A stretch of 64,000 bases of DNA from Cloeon dipterum (lineage: Eukaryota > Arthropoda > Insecta > Ephemeroptera > Baetidae), in assembly GCF_949628265.1 (NCBI RefSeq), contig NC_088789.1, positions 8,734,886 through 8,798,885 on the forward strand, in the 5' to 3' direction. Positions within the stretch are counted from its first letter, which is position 1. Every line of letters begins with the position of its first letter. The notes under the pieces were generated by a model, which was given only the letters and a program-made list of their open reading frames with translations, made no database searches and was not told the DNA's origin. Positions 11,585 through 23,544 of this stretch are shown piece after piece. Both the position numbers and the translations under genes were made by a program.

Positions 11585-14500
11585 CTAGGAGAGGTAAATA
11601 GTTATGCGCTCCGAGATCTTGTTTCTGCAGACAGGGCAGTTGGTAACACTATTAGAGCACGTTGCACAGCAGACCATGTGTTTGCAGGGTATGAACGCGA
11701 TGGACCTCCGCTCATCCAGGCAAATGCAGCAGTCTAAGTCATTTTCCTCCTTATCTTTCTCTGTTGAGCAACCCGCCTTGGGCACAACAACCTCCGAAGA
11801 CTCAGTGGATGGCGCAGCAGAGGGTTTGGTAGACTCGGATGACGTGGACACAACTGCTGATTGGGCCACTGAAGAAGAGGCACATTTAGCGGGTGGTGGT
11901 TGGGTGAGAGTTTGAGACAAATTCAAGCCATGAGATGTTCCGGCAAAGTCTGCAACATAGGAAAACAGAATAAAGTATATTTCGTGATGCGTCTGGACAA
12001 AAAGTACATGCGCTTTATGCGTCAGCGGGCATCGGTCAAAAGGTTCGTCGGGCAAATGGTACACACTCGTTTTTTACGCATAACATATTTCTAGCACCAT
12101 TGAAAATTTTGGGTCAGAATGCATATGGCAACGTTCATTTTAATACACCGAGTGACATCTGCATCAATTAATGACAGAAGACAGAATTTCAAATTTGTCA
12201 TGAGAGAACAGGAATATTGTGGCAGAATTAACACGCTAGAATGTAAAAAATTCCAATGGTTTGAAGAAATTACAGCGCAAAATTTAAACTGAAAACATTA
12301 TGTAATAAAAAATTCATCGTATTGAACGGTAAATCACAATTAGTACTTCAGCCATTCATACCTACCTGTGAATGCTCACAAGGAATGTTTTGAGTTTCTA
12401 AGTTTCATTTAGTGACAAACAAATTGATTTCACGAACTTTACTCAAAGTTAACGAAGACTGGCAAGTGGCAATTTAACAGTTCACCTCTTTCGAAATTGG
12501 GCGACCCACTGAAAAAGAACATATCGCGAAAACTTGGGCCTTTTGGAGGAAGCCCAGTCCAGAAAAAGACCAGCTCGTGCTACTGTCCTCGCACAGGGGT
12601 CTTTCATTGAAATGCTAGACATTATGTTGTCTCCAATATACTTCAATGAAAATATGACACATCCGTTGATTAGTGTTGTCTATTTCTGCTTGCCTTATAT
12701 AAAATCAAGATTTAACAAAAATCGGATGTTGGCTATTTTTGATTATTTCCAAGTTTTTTTCAGGACAAATATTTTTAGCCCATGACACAAACACAAGATG
12801 CTAGATTGTAACATTTCAACTAGTCGTTTAAAACACCACAAAAGTGTACACACGAAAGGCAAAAAATGCATGGTAAAAGAAGAATGATTCCAGGGTTCCC
12901 TTGTTGCGTTGTTTATACATATTTCAAAGGTCTTAGTAACAATGATGCCAGATGGAGCTTTTAATATAATGTCTAAGATGGTAACTTATAGGAATACTGT
13001 GTTAAATGAAAACTTGACTCACCCGCTGAATGCTTTGCTGTATCATACTGTCTGCGACACAAAGCAAGAGCCTCTCTTGCATTTATGCAACCATCTTTTG
13101 CCATTTTGATTTTCCTGGGATCTTCACCGTTTCTTTCAAGCAGTTGCACCGCCTGTTCACAAGTATTAAAACGTAGTTGAGCCTGGCTCAAGTTGTTGGC
13201 AACCTGCGTTACTCTGTGGGGCTGCTGAAAATAATGTGACGCACTAAGTATCGTATTTGGAGGTCGTGGGTGTGACACTCTCTCTGGGCGCATCTGATAT
13301 ACATCTGGAGACATGAAAAATTCTCTCAATGAGAGATTTTCAGCTTGGGGTGGCGGGTTAGTCGCTCTAACAGGACGTGTTTCTTGAAATTTATCGTCTT
13401 CCGGGTATAGTCGATTCCGGACAATGTTAGATGGTGGCAGGTTGTGATTCAGAGTTTGCCTGGAAACAAGTTTCATGTACATTAGGTCAATTGTTTTACA
13501 TCAAAGGTTTCAGATCAACAGTTAACTTTTTCAAACTTTATAATTTGTAAGCTAGAAATCTTCAAGCTTTGAAATGGTTGCAACTCGTTACACTGGTTTC
13601 ATGATGTAACATGAAATAATATAACAGGAAGAAAAGGCATATATCCAAAACTACCAAGTGTGTTACACAACCATTCAAATGATGGCTATATTTTTACTCA
13701 ATATAAACCAATTATGTATTGAGTGATTAAATCTGACTGTTTTCAACCTATAATTTCTATTTAATAATTGATTTGTCTCTAAGCTAGCACTAATATTAAA
13801 AAAAAAAAATTTGCTGTTGAGTGCGTTCAGGATTCATTTGAAAAAATTGTTGATTTTAAGTTTCCATTCTGATTTCCACATGTTGATAAAGATGCTTTGA
13901 TTTTAACCCAAGAGAGTTTGGAAATTTAGCATGCGTTTGAGGGTTTTAAAGGGGTTCTTCGTAGGTGATATTTCTGAATGCACTCTGTTGCAAGCTAATG
14001 AACAAATAATTATGTATTTGAATGAAATTTAAATTTGCACATATTTAAAAGGCCAATAGTGCATGGTAGCTGTTTCATAAATCAAGACTGTTTAGTATTC
14101 AGATTGAAGAATTTAAAATTGATATCCACCAACCTGAGAGGAGCATGACTTGAATCTTCACTGCTATCTGTATCAGACTCATCACTCTCCTCAAAGGTGA
14201 ATTTGATACGCTTTGAGGGGTTTTGATATTCTCTGTTTGTATTTGTGTCTTTCAACAATCTCCCTATCATGCTTGAAAAGCTACGAGACCTGGAACTAGC
14301 GCCAGTGCTTTCTTGTGTCGCATTTAAGCGTGAAGACCATGGTGTGCAGCTAGCAGAGGGCTCACTTGGATGTATGTTGCTTGGACCAGCTATTTCTTCT
14401 CCTGAATGCGAAGCATTGGCTGTGCGATTGTTGCCTGCAAATATAGAGAGAGGGTTTCAACTCGATTATTAATCCAGCCAATTTAATTACCTTCCAGGTT

Positions 14501-16768
14501 TGCCTGCTCAATGAGGAGCTGTTTGAGTTGGAGTAGCAGCCGGGTTTTACATCCTGACGATATGTTTATCTCCCCATATGACTTTAATTTCTCAACTATC
14601 TCTTTCACAGATCTGTTACTTAAATCCATAATTTTCACTGCGAGTTCTGGTGGCATTTTAGTCTCCTGTAAAATTTAAATAGTAACATGGAAAATACAAA
14701 AAATGAAAGATTAAATTACCCCGAAAACAATGTGACATGGTTCTGTGATACACTCGCAAATGGGTGGCATCTCCCAGCCTTCTCCATCTTCAATCTCAAA
14801 GTCGATGTAGATTGCATTGCACATGCACAAATTTCCTATCCGCTCAGTCACTCCCTTCCGTCTTACAGGAGCTAGCTCCAATTCTTCATCATCAGTAATA
14901 ACTATAGTTTCTTTTGGGGGAGTTCTTAGACGACTATCAACCGCCAGGTTGATCCTGTCTATGATTCTCTCTTCTGATAGGCGTCTGTGTGCTCCATTGC
15001 GAGGACACCCTGAGGATGTGCTGGGTAGCACTGACCAAGGAACTTGACGTGGTATGAGAGAGGGAATCATATGGTGCATTTCAGATGTCTCAAAGCTGTT
15101 GCTTGGTGGGGGAGCCCAATGGTTTGGGAGTGCATGGTACATTAACGGCGGGCGAGGCTCAATATGTAACATTGGTCGACTAATCCCACCCCCAAGTGCA
15201 TAGAGCTCATAAGCATTAGGTTTTCCACTTTGAGAGTGTGGATTTGTAGGAACTGGCAGTGTACGAATAGAATTTTCTGCCTTTATGGGAAGAGGTGAGT
15301 ACAGTGACTCAATACTGACGATGGGAGGGTTGAGCTGGGGAGTAACCTCGGTTGGTAACACTTGAGGCCCACCAAAGCGAGAATTTGATGTGGACTTCAG
15401 TTGAGGATGAGAGATATTGGCAGTGGTGCTGTTGCCAGAGGTGCTGATATTATCTAACTGTTCTGACATGTGTCTGCGTTTGGGCCTAACTGCACGACAT
15501 GGTAATTCTTCTTCAGTTGATGATTCATCTGAGGTTGCGTATTGCTTTTCCTCTTGCGCAGTCCAATATTGACTCACAGGAAATTCTACCATCCCACCCT
15601 CCATTCCTTCTTTGTTCCGTGCTAAAATAAATAAATTCAAATTAAGCTAAGTAAAATATAAGCTTCTGCTAAATTTTTGTCACTTTCAATTGAGTTCAAT
15701 GACAGAAGACACAATAATATTAAAAGCTCTACTATACGCAATGTTTAATTTTGCATAAGAGCACTGAGAACTAGATCTGCAGATTAAATCAATATAATAA
15801 CTATCCCAAAATGGAATGTACTAAGTTTTCTTTACTCTACTAGCCATCCTAGTGTTATCTGCTTCAAGCTGGATAAAGCCACTTACTTGCTTGACAGCAG
15901 TTTTTTGTTTGATTTGCAATTAGCATAACTCAAATTTTTTCCCGAACAAATTTCAAAGATCTTCCTTTCCATGTAAGTTAAACCAGCTATTTGAAAAACA
16001 ATTTCAATTTTTTTCTCAAGTTCCGCGATTGCGATAACTTTTTTGGAAGTGCTCAACATGAAAATCTTTTGTGAATCTTTTGTTTATACAATGATTTTTA
16101 TCCAAAAAAATTAAAAAATCTCACCTTTAATTTTGCAAATCGTCTGCTTGTGTAGGTCAGCCATAACCTGCTTGTATTTTGTCTGAAATTGAAATTTCGT
16201 CTGGTGCACATCTGTCACGGTTTTTAAATTATTGTAAGACAATCATTACGTACCTCACTATGTTGTGCGTTACGCCATGCCATTGTTTCTGATGAATTTA
16301 TCTCATGAATCAGGTCTTGGTGAGCAAGTGGAATGTGGGATGTTCTGAAAAAATACAGCAAGAGTAGAGAACGGTCATACAAAAATATATGAACCAACCA
16401 TATAAAATTACGTAGATAAACGCAACTAATGTTAGGGCTTATTACGTTATCATAAATATTTTCCGTTTATTACAAAATAGTGTTGAATTCTTTGAGGCAA
16501 AAACGGAAGTACATAATTATAAAACTGCATTTTCATAATTTTAGCCATCTTTCTAAGACTCCTAAGGCTTAGGTAGATCTTATACAGCGTTCCTAGATTC
16601 TTGAGGCAAACCGTGAAAAACCTAGTCATGCAAGTGTTCGAGAGTCCGACGATTTTTCATCTCGATGTATGATACTCACATTTCGGATTTGCATCTATTT
16701 CGGGTTTTCTCGCGAACCACGCGAGGTTGGTGATGCTCTTCTTCATCTTCTTTCTTCCGTTCCGCCAT
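11585..16768 (-). CDS. Unassigned RING-HC finger protein, probable E3 ubiquitin ligase, 8 exons, 805 aa
   Basis: Exons 16680-16768, 16254-16344, 16125-16182, 14720-15621, 14491-14665, 14134-14434, 13023-13459 and 11585-11949 join in frame to 805 codons plus stop, starting MAERKKEDEEEHHQ. The only domain I recognise is a C-terminal C3HC4 RING at about residues 758-792: C-x2-C, then CKHMVCCATC (C-x-H-x3-C-x2-C), then CPVC, ending SERITIYLS. A RING at the extreme C-terminus with this short hydrophobic end resembles XIAP, LRSAM1, MYLIP and MDM2, whose tails help RING dimerisation. No BIR, SWIB, FERM or leucine-rich repeats are visible. The middle is Ser/Pro-rich with a Cys-rich patch (residues about 350-380, CMCN and CECITEPC) and a short helical segment (exon 5, LAVKIMDLSNRSVKEIVEKL). 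The likely role, ubiquitin transfer, is inferred from the RING alone. The link from exon 7 to exon 8 is chosen by phase; a 32-bp cryptic exon at 12366-12397 would break the frame. Confidence 0.8.
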
Positions 16769-19700
16769 TGTGATGAGCACTGACGAGCGGTGCAAGCTGC
16801 AAGTCACAAGTACAGCTCACACCCGTTTGCTGCCAGCCTGAATGAGCATCGAAATAAGAAAATTAATTCTCCTTGTTTGGGGTATATTATTGGTCATCTA
16901 TATCGATATTTTGGAACTCTAAATTAAAATCTTCAATCAAATAACACACCCTAAACCCTAAACAGCGAACACCATCACAAGTTGCTGCAACAGCGCATCA
17001 GTTTCGCTCTCTTTTACCGACAACCGACACCGCAACACCATGGACACCGATCAGCTGCTAAGCTTCCATTCCATACTCGGGGACTTAGTAAAGGAGCAAG
17101 AGCGAGTTCCATGTCCAAGTGATGTCAGAATGCCGGTCTAAAGAATGCTGTGATTTGCACATATTTATTTAAGTAGATTTTTCCTGGAAATCCATTCCTT
17201 TTTGCCTATTAAATATTATTTAACTAAGAAATTTGGCAGCGTGCAACAAATTTTAATGGATTTAAAAGGAAATTGAACTGAACACTACCTAAGCACCTAA
17301 CTTCTCTTGAGCTCCTTTCTAAAAAGTTTAGCCACCTATCGGTTTTAAGGCAAACTATCTTTTTGGGGTTTTGAGCAATATTAGGACACCACAATTACAT
17401 CCCGGCATAGAGCTCGATCTGGCGAGAAGTTGCACAATGAGCGCGACATCGTCCGCTGCCTGCACCTGGACAACACGTCATGTAAGGAGAGTAGAGTCTC
17501 CTTAACGTCATGCAAGCGAGATCATTTTCATTCACGGCTTTTGCGCCGTGTTGCGAGTGGTGCGGGAACAGAACGGCCTTTGAAAAGACCGGCCCACTCC
17601 GCTCACCATTAGCGCTGTGAATGAATAATGCAAAGCATATATAATAATGTAATTTGAAACATATTTAAATACTATTAGAATAAAAGCTCTTGCGCATGCT
17701 GCTTCTCACAATTAGATATTGCGTCAAGAACCACAGATTAATGGGGTCCTCACTCATTGTTCTTACAATTAGATACTACCAAAATTTTTAATCTTTCACG
17801 GTCCGAAAGGATTTACATTAGTAATGTTACTCTTTTTGCTCTTTTTAAAGAAATTATTCTCTTTGTAAAGAAATTTACATATCTTGAATTAAATAGAAAC
17901 GACCGGATTTAGAATAGAATGATTTAAATTAATCATCTAGGTGTTTTCTTAAATAGGGTGTTGCGTTTGCACTTTGACGTGCATTATTAGGAATATGTGC
18001 AAAAATTCTGAGTTTTATACATAATTATATCAATAATTATATATTTAATACAGCTAAAAGCGTGATGCCCGTGACGATGAAGTGCGGACTGCTGCCGAAG
18101 CGCTGCTATTATTAACCATTTTGACTTGGAGAAATTAAAGCGTTCTGCGTTAATTGAATTTTAAAGAATGTATGACGTCGCACTGAATATAAATATTTAG
18201 GTGAGGTTGTATAAGGTACGAATCAAATTAGAGCACCAAAACGCGTCGATCTCCGCTAACCATTCGTCCAGTTCGTTCAGTTTGTGCTCTCGCGCTAATT
18301 AAAAGTCCAATTTGCAAGTGTTGAAAGGCGGCGGTGAGACGATGACATCTCCTATAATGTGACGACTGCAGCGTAGACATGCATGCACTCTCGTTTATTG
18401 CATAAATGCGAGCAGCTCTCGAGACGTTTAACTCCAACATTAGTGCAATTATCGACGCCTGAAAGCGCACCAGTTCCAGCTCTGTATTAAATCGTATCCT
18501 ACTTTTTCAAGCCAACCAACTTTATACTGTCACCGCTATGACCTGTTTTTGTTTATAATTCACTCAAATTTTCAGAATTGGACAAAATAATATATGTGTG
18601 TCCATCCTCTCATGTAAGCCTATTTTGGAATCGAACAAAACCTTAAAGGATTTTCACGCATCTTTAAATTGATTGTCTCCATTCCATTGCGACGGTTTAA
18701 ATGTTCTTTTATAAATAATGTTAAATTACTTTGCATGTCGCGAAGGGGAAAATTGGGCGCGTGCGGCCTTCAAGATTGAAGGTCTGAATTTCAATTTGGT
18801 TTTCGGTCAACGCAGCACAGCGCAGCCTATTGTAATTTCGAAGTTTATTTAGCGAAACCCATGCACTGCGCGTGCTTTTTTCTGTCTAAACTGCAAAAAA
18901 TCATTACCCTTTCTATGATATTTTATTGAAAGGAAGGATGTGTTTAGTCGTGAGCCCAATTAAAATTCATACTCTGAAGCCGAGGTACGAAGGCATTTTT
19001 CGCTCATTCTTTTCATTTATGGCCCGCGCGGCCGTGCAGCGGCGAATGGCGCCTATTTCGCGTAGGTGCGCTCAAGCCGCGCCTTGATTTAGTCGCACCT
19101 CCGTTCAGGTTCAGGTGTAATTGAATGCGCTTGCTTACATAGAGAACGACCGCTTTGGGGTTATAAAAATTATGCTGCTCGCTGATAACTAGGATTCGGC
19201 ATTGAAAATTATTGCACGCTGACGTAATTAAAGGAAAATTATGGGGATCCGGCACAGGTCACCTCAAGATGAAGTGTTTTACAGAATGGACATGTTCTTT
19301 TAAATCATCGGCATAGCCTACCAATTTAAATTTTGCAATAAGAAACGCCTTAAAATTCAATGAGTCTGTCGGTCAACAAATGCCCCCAAGAGGCGAAAAG
19401 AGCATATAATATTTAATTTTGTAATCACTTAAATGTGTAAACGTTCTGACACATTGTAAATGCAAACGTGAAATAGCGAATTTAGTGGTTAACCATACAT
19501 AATTGTTGTATGACGTGGGTAAGACATTTTTAAAAGGTTATTTGATTTCATTCTTGTAAGTCCGCGGGATCGACTAAAATAGACTTTCTTTCGGTGTTTA
19601 AGAAATTAAACTCTAGAACATTTTAAATTTTAGTTTTCGCTTTGTTACAATTGTTTTAAAGTTTTGTTACGTCTGGAAAACAATTTAATATTTAAAAAGT

Positions 19701-20800
19701 CAAATTATTAAGAAATTACCCAAGAATGGTTTTAAAATAAAGTGGAGGACCGTTAAGAATAGAGGCGGGGTAAAGGAAAAAATGTTATAAAAGGTGAAAG
19801 GGGCTAAAATATTTACTGATGGAAGTCCAGTCAATTCCTTCAAATTTGGAATTCGTTGGAAAAGAAGTTCCACATTTTCGCATCCTTTGTTCCTTTCCAC
19901 TTCTTTCACTTTGTCATAAAATAACGGAATTAAAAATAGTTCTCTTAATCTTCTGTTTGAAATTGAACTTATCGCATTTTTATACAAATTTTCAACGTTT
20001 AATTCAGTGGAAATGGAAATAAATTTTAATTCAAATATAGCGCTGGAAAAGCATCTTAATTAATTGCAAAAAAGTTTTATTTTCTCTGCACTGTATAAAA
20101 CATAATGTGAGGTTTGCTTGAAACGTTCCGGCAGTGAATTCTATTATTGAATAATTGAGCCGTCACACCTTTTTGGAGGTGTAAATTTTTAATTTCACGG
20201 CAAATTAAACTAATTTTATGCCCGTCATAATGCTTTCGTGTAAATGTCTGCTAATCATCATCCCAGAATTATGTTAAACTCTGTATTTGAGTTATTTAAA
20301 AAAGCAGCCGCCTCTTTCCATTAAGAAAGCGGAGTATAAATGAGTGCACGTTTTATCCCTATTTAAAAATGCAGTGAATACTTACACACGAATTTTTCTT
20401 TAAAAAAAGATATTCTTGCCCATGCAAACTACACAAAGCGTGGAATTGACAAAAAGTGCTTTACTGACACACTTTCGAACACATTTGCACCCACAGTTAG
20501 CTTTAAACAAAGCGCACATGCACAATGGTACAATTACCACACTAATATTTGGCCAAAAGTCATTCAAAAAAGCACACGTTTCGCCGCGAAAGACACGATT
20601 CGGTGGCGCCAGGAATGCAGCAGGGACTGCCCGGAGCGCAGGGCAGGGGCCTTTGCGGGCCCTGCGCGGGGGGTCATCGGGCGGCCACCCAGCTGCTGCA
20701 GTGCACTCGGCGGCGGAGATGGCGGAGGGAGCCGCTCGCTTCGGACAGAGAGCGAACGCGACGACGTCCCCCCGCTCGCCGCCGACCCTCGTGCATTGCA
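16769..20800. other. Upstream region of RING gene and gene-poor stretch
   Basis: The first 300 bp upstream of the RING gene start are likely its promoter, possibly bidirectional. A 33-codon ORF on the plus strand starts at 17040 (MDTDQLLSFHSILGDLVKEQ) and a second protein-like stretch follows at about 17421-17612, with AATAAA near 17681. I could not join them into a convincing spliced gene. From 17.7 to 20.3 kb I see nothing coding: AT-rich DNA with a CpG-richer patch around 19.0-19.1 kb. Confidence 0.4.
17040..17612 (+). other. Possible small divergent gene or gene fragment (low confidence)
   Basis: About 270 bp upstream of the minus-strand RING gene a plus-strand ATG opens a 33-codon ORF, MDTDQLLSFHSILGDLVKEQ and on to a stop at 17139-17141. 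About 280 bp later, after a possible acceptor at 17420, the frame GEKLHNERDIVRCLHLDNTS looks protein-like and remains open to 17612. AATAAA follows near 17681. The reading phases of the best donors do not fit the second stretch, so either a splice is missed, the gene is broken, or the resemblance is chance. I recognise no family. Confidence 0.2.
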
Positions 20801-20825
20801 AAATTGCCACTGGGCCCTTCCTTTA

Positions 20826-20913
20826 TCAGTCAGTGATGCACTGTTCGCCACTCGCGCTGCCCGCTCTGGATTCCTGCGCTCGTCCCTAACGTCCAACGCA
20901 CGCACCAAACGCG
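20826..20913 (+). promoter_or_regulatory. Probable promoter and non-coding first exon of the NHA antiporter gene
   Basis: The GC-rich, CpG-rich block 20.55-20.92 kb contains tandem initiator-like TCAGTCAGT at about 20827-20835 and ends in a clean donor, GCGCAG then GTAAAGT, at about 20913. The next plus-strand element with a matching unpaired acceptor is TTCTCGCAG at about 30932-30940, 33 bp before the antiporter ATG. The simplest reading is a roughly 90-nt non-coding first exon spliced over a 10-kb intron. This is inference; no transcript evidence is available here. Overlapping ORFs on both strands are GC-driven artefacts. Confidence 0.35.
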
Positions 20914-23332
20914 CAGGTAAAGTATCAAAACACGCACCACGATTGACTTTTGCAGTTTAAAGAGCATGCCAAATTAGCCGATGGTCGCTAATTTGGGGTT
21001 CGTGTTGAGAAGTAAATAATACTTTATTCACTCAAGTGCGCGTCATTTTCTTGTCTTACAGCCGCATAAATTAATATTAACTGGGCCTAACGGCCAACAA
21101 CCCATTGAACCAATTTCGGGCGAAGAACGATAAGGCTTATATCTGCAAATAAAAATTTTACCAACAATTTATCTCACTTACTCGCACTCAATCCATTTAT
21201 TCCTTCTAAACAACAAGTCATTTATCAATATTAGAATAACATAATCTCATATTTCATCAATATTTGAGGATCTGGGACCTTCAGTCAAATAAATTAAATT
21301 TTTTTCATGCGGTGATTGAAATAAATTTTCTTATTGACACCAGCAAGAAAAAAATTAGATCAACTTAAAGATTGTTTTTAGACTATGAGATATGTTCAAT
21401 TCCACAAGGAAACATTTTGTCATAAAAACGTCGTTCACACCGCTACAAACTGTGTTCACAGCAACCCTATTCGCTCTCACACCTTTTGATTGAATGTTAA
21501 CGCATAAATATGCGAGATAAAATAACATACATCTGTTCAAGTATTGATATCAGATTCATCTCTACACACCATGCATGTGAAAAAACTAATGTATACGCGG
21601 CGAGTTTCGGTTGAGTGGCAAATTGCATATGTCCATTTAGGGCACATGAGTACCACGCTCATCTGTTATAGTAATTTTATTTTTCAAGTACTGCCATTAT
21701 TGATTCGTTCTGGCAGTTGCCAATGATAGTCATTCGCGAATCTCTTGCAAACAAATCAAATCACAAAACACACAACATATAGAACTATACACGAGATCAT
21801 ATCGCGGACTTTTTTTTGGCACGGTGGTGTTGCGAAAAATTAAATTTATTTTCGAGATTGATGCATTCGTCAATTTGAGAACATAGGCCAAACCACTCAA
21901 GGACACAAAATTAGGGTACAAATTTTCTCTTTCAGTTGCAGAGGTCATTTCGTGCACAAGCTGGTTTGATTTTTTTTTTTTATTAATTTCAAAGAAAAAT
22001 TAATGAATCAAACTTTCCGTTTTTGTTTTCATTCAGCGGGAAATCTTTTACTATCTTGATCTCTGTAAACAGTGCGAGGGGTTGCTAATAATCTCGAGCA
22101 CTTTTCATCATTTTAAAAATTAAAAAAAAACAATGCAGACTGTGTTTAGTAAAGAGAGAAAACAAAGAGTATTAAACAACCTTTATAGAAGAGATAACAA
22201 CGCGTGTCGCTTGTTACACGGATGAAGGCCGGAGAGCAACGCTAAATACAGCTCTACTTTTTCAGTCCGCGCGCAGCGATAGAATGCGAGGAGTATACCT
22301 TATAAACGATTTCCAGTTGACCAACATCCAATAAGGTACGCGCGCGCTTTGTAATTAATGAAATTTTTACATAGTTCCACGAGCACGTGCATTTAATTTC
22401 TGTTGAAAACACACCGACATTCAACACAAGAGCCGTGACAGAGATATATCCCAGTTCGGATTACCTTTTAGATCTGTGCTGATGCCTATTTCATGAATTA
22501 GCAACACCCGAAGGTGTTCACCGTAGACACTTAATGTTATATAATTATTCGCGTCCTTTCTTTTGTGTTTACAGCGACCGTAAATATAAGCTCGCTCGAA
22601 CGCGCGTCTCTCCGCAACGTGCGTTCGCGTAATAAACGCTTCAAGACGGTGTTATCTCTCGCGCCTGTTGCCTTTTAGAAACGCATATTTGGATTCAGCA
22701 CTTCCCGAATTATTTTCACTTACACTCAAGAGCGAAAATAATGTTATTAGCAAAACAAATTTGCAAATAATTAGCGCCCTTGTGCGTAATTTGCGAGGCA
22801 CGCAGCTTAATTTTGTTCAGTTAGCATTGTTGCATTGTTACAAGCTCAAATTTAACTTTTTAATTAAAGCGTGGCCGGCGGCTCAGTTGAGTGAGAGAGA
22901 ATCATAAAAGCTGTATAGCTAGACGATCTGGTGCAAGATTGTTAGATTCCTAGTGCGAAAATGAAAACGAACCAACAAGCGCCCCAAGGGCACGCGCACG
23001 TTATATATTCTCGGCAAAATGACCATAATTTGCAATAATTATTATTCTCCGCTAATTTCTATTCTGTTACCGGTTTTTGAAAGTTGTTCCACACACTCAC
23101 ATATGTTATTAAATGACTTTCCATTGAATATGATTTAATGGCTTCGGCGATTTTTATCTGAATTCTCCTTCTCTGGCCGGCCGCGCGAGCGATGGATTGC
23201 TAAATTTGATTATATCATTATTTTGCTTTGCCCATAATTTCAGCGCACACCTGCGCGTACACCTGACAGAAAATAAGCAAGTGCGTGAACTTGAATTTAT
23301 ATGCGAGCGCACGAATTTTAATTAGACGCGTG

Positions 23333-23544
23333 TATAAAAGGGCGCCGCTCGCTTAGTCGCTTAGAAAACAATGATAATTTACTGCGGCTCCTCGCTCTTG
23401 ACTCTTGAGGATGCACGCGCGAGCGGCAAAAGGCAGAAAAAGCTCGTTTCGACTCATTATATCGCGAGAGAAGCAGCGGCCGGCTCGGCTGCGCTCGCAC
23501 TTCCCGTCCCTCAAATGATGATAATTGCCTTCCTTTTCATTTAG
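23333..23544 (+). promoter_or_regulatory. Strong TATA box followed by a 57-codon ORF
   Basis: GTATAAAAGGGCGCC at 23332-23346 is a near-ideal TATA box with a GC-rich flank. An ATG at 23371, 38 bp after the box, opens a 57-codon ORF (starts MIIYCGSSLLTLEDA, stop 23542-23544) that ends in a hydrophobic run. The ATG is so close that it would sit at or before the expected start site, so the ORF itself is doubtful. The site may be an alternative promoter of the downstream antiporter or of an unseen non-coding RNA. Confidence 0.3.

Noticed and set aside
12366-12397. Candidate 32-bp exon of the RING gene (ETQNIPCEHSQ)
   Set aside because: It has acceptor and donor consensus, but including it puts the last exon out of frame; direct joining of 13023 to 11949 keeps the frame.
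12640-13040. Weak similarity between 12640-12690 and 13000-13050 (possible exon duplication in the RING gene)
   Set aside because: Match is patchy and AT-rich, no splice sites or open frame at the left copy.
16965-16985. CCCTAAACCCTAAAC resembling a telomere repeat
   Set aside because: Only two units, of plant type, inside an ordinary promoter region; insects mostly use TTAGG. Chance.
20400-20908. Long overlapping ORFs on both strands (up to 157 aa)
   Set aside because: GC-rich, CpG-rich composition lowers stop frequency; the predicted peptides are low-complexity Ala/Arg/Pro and match no family.
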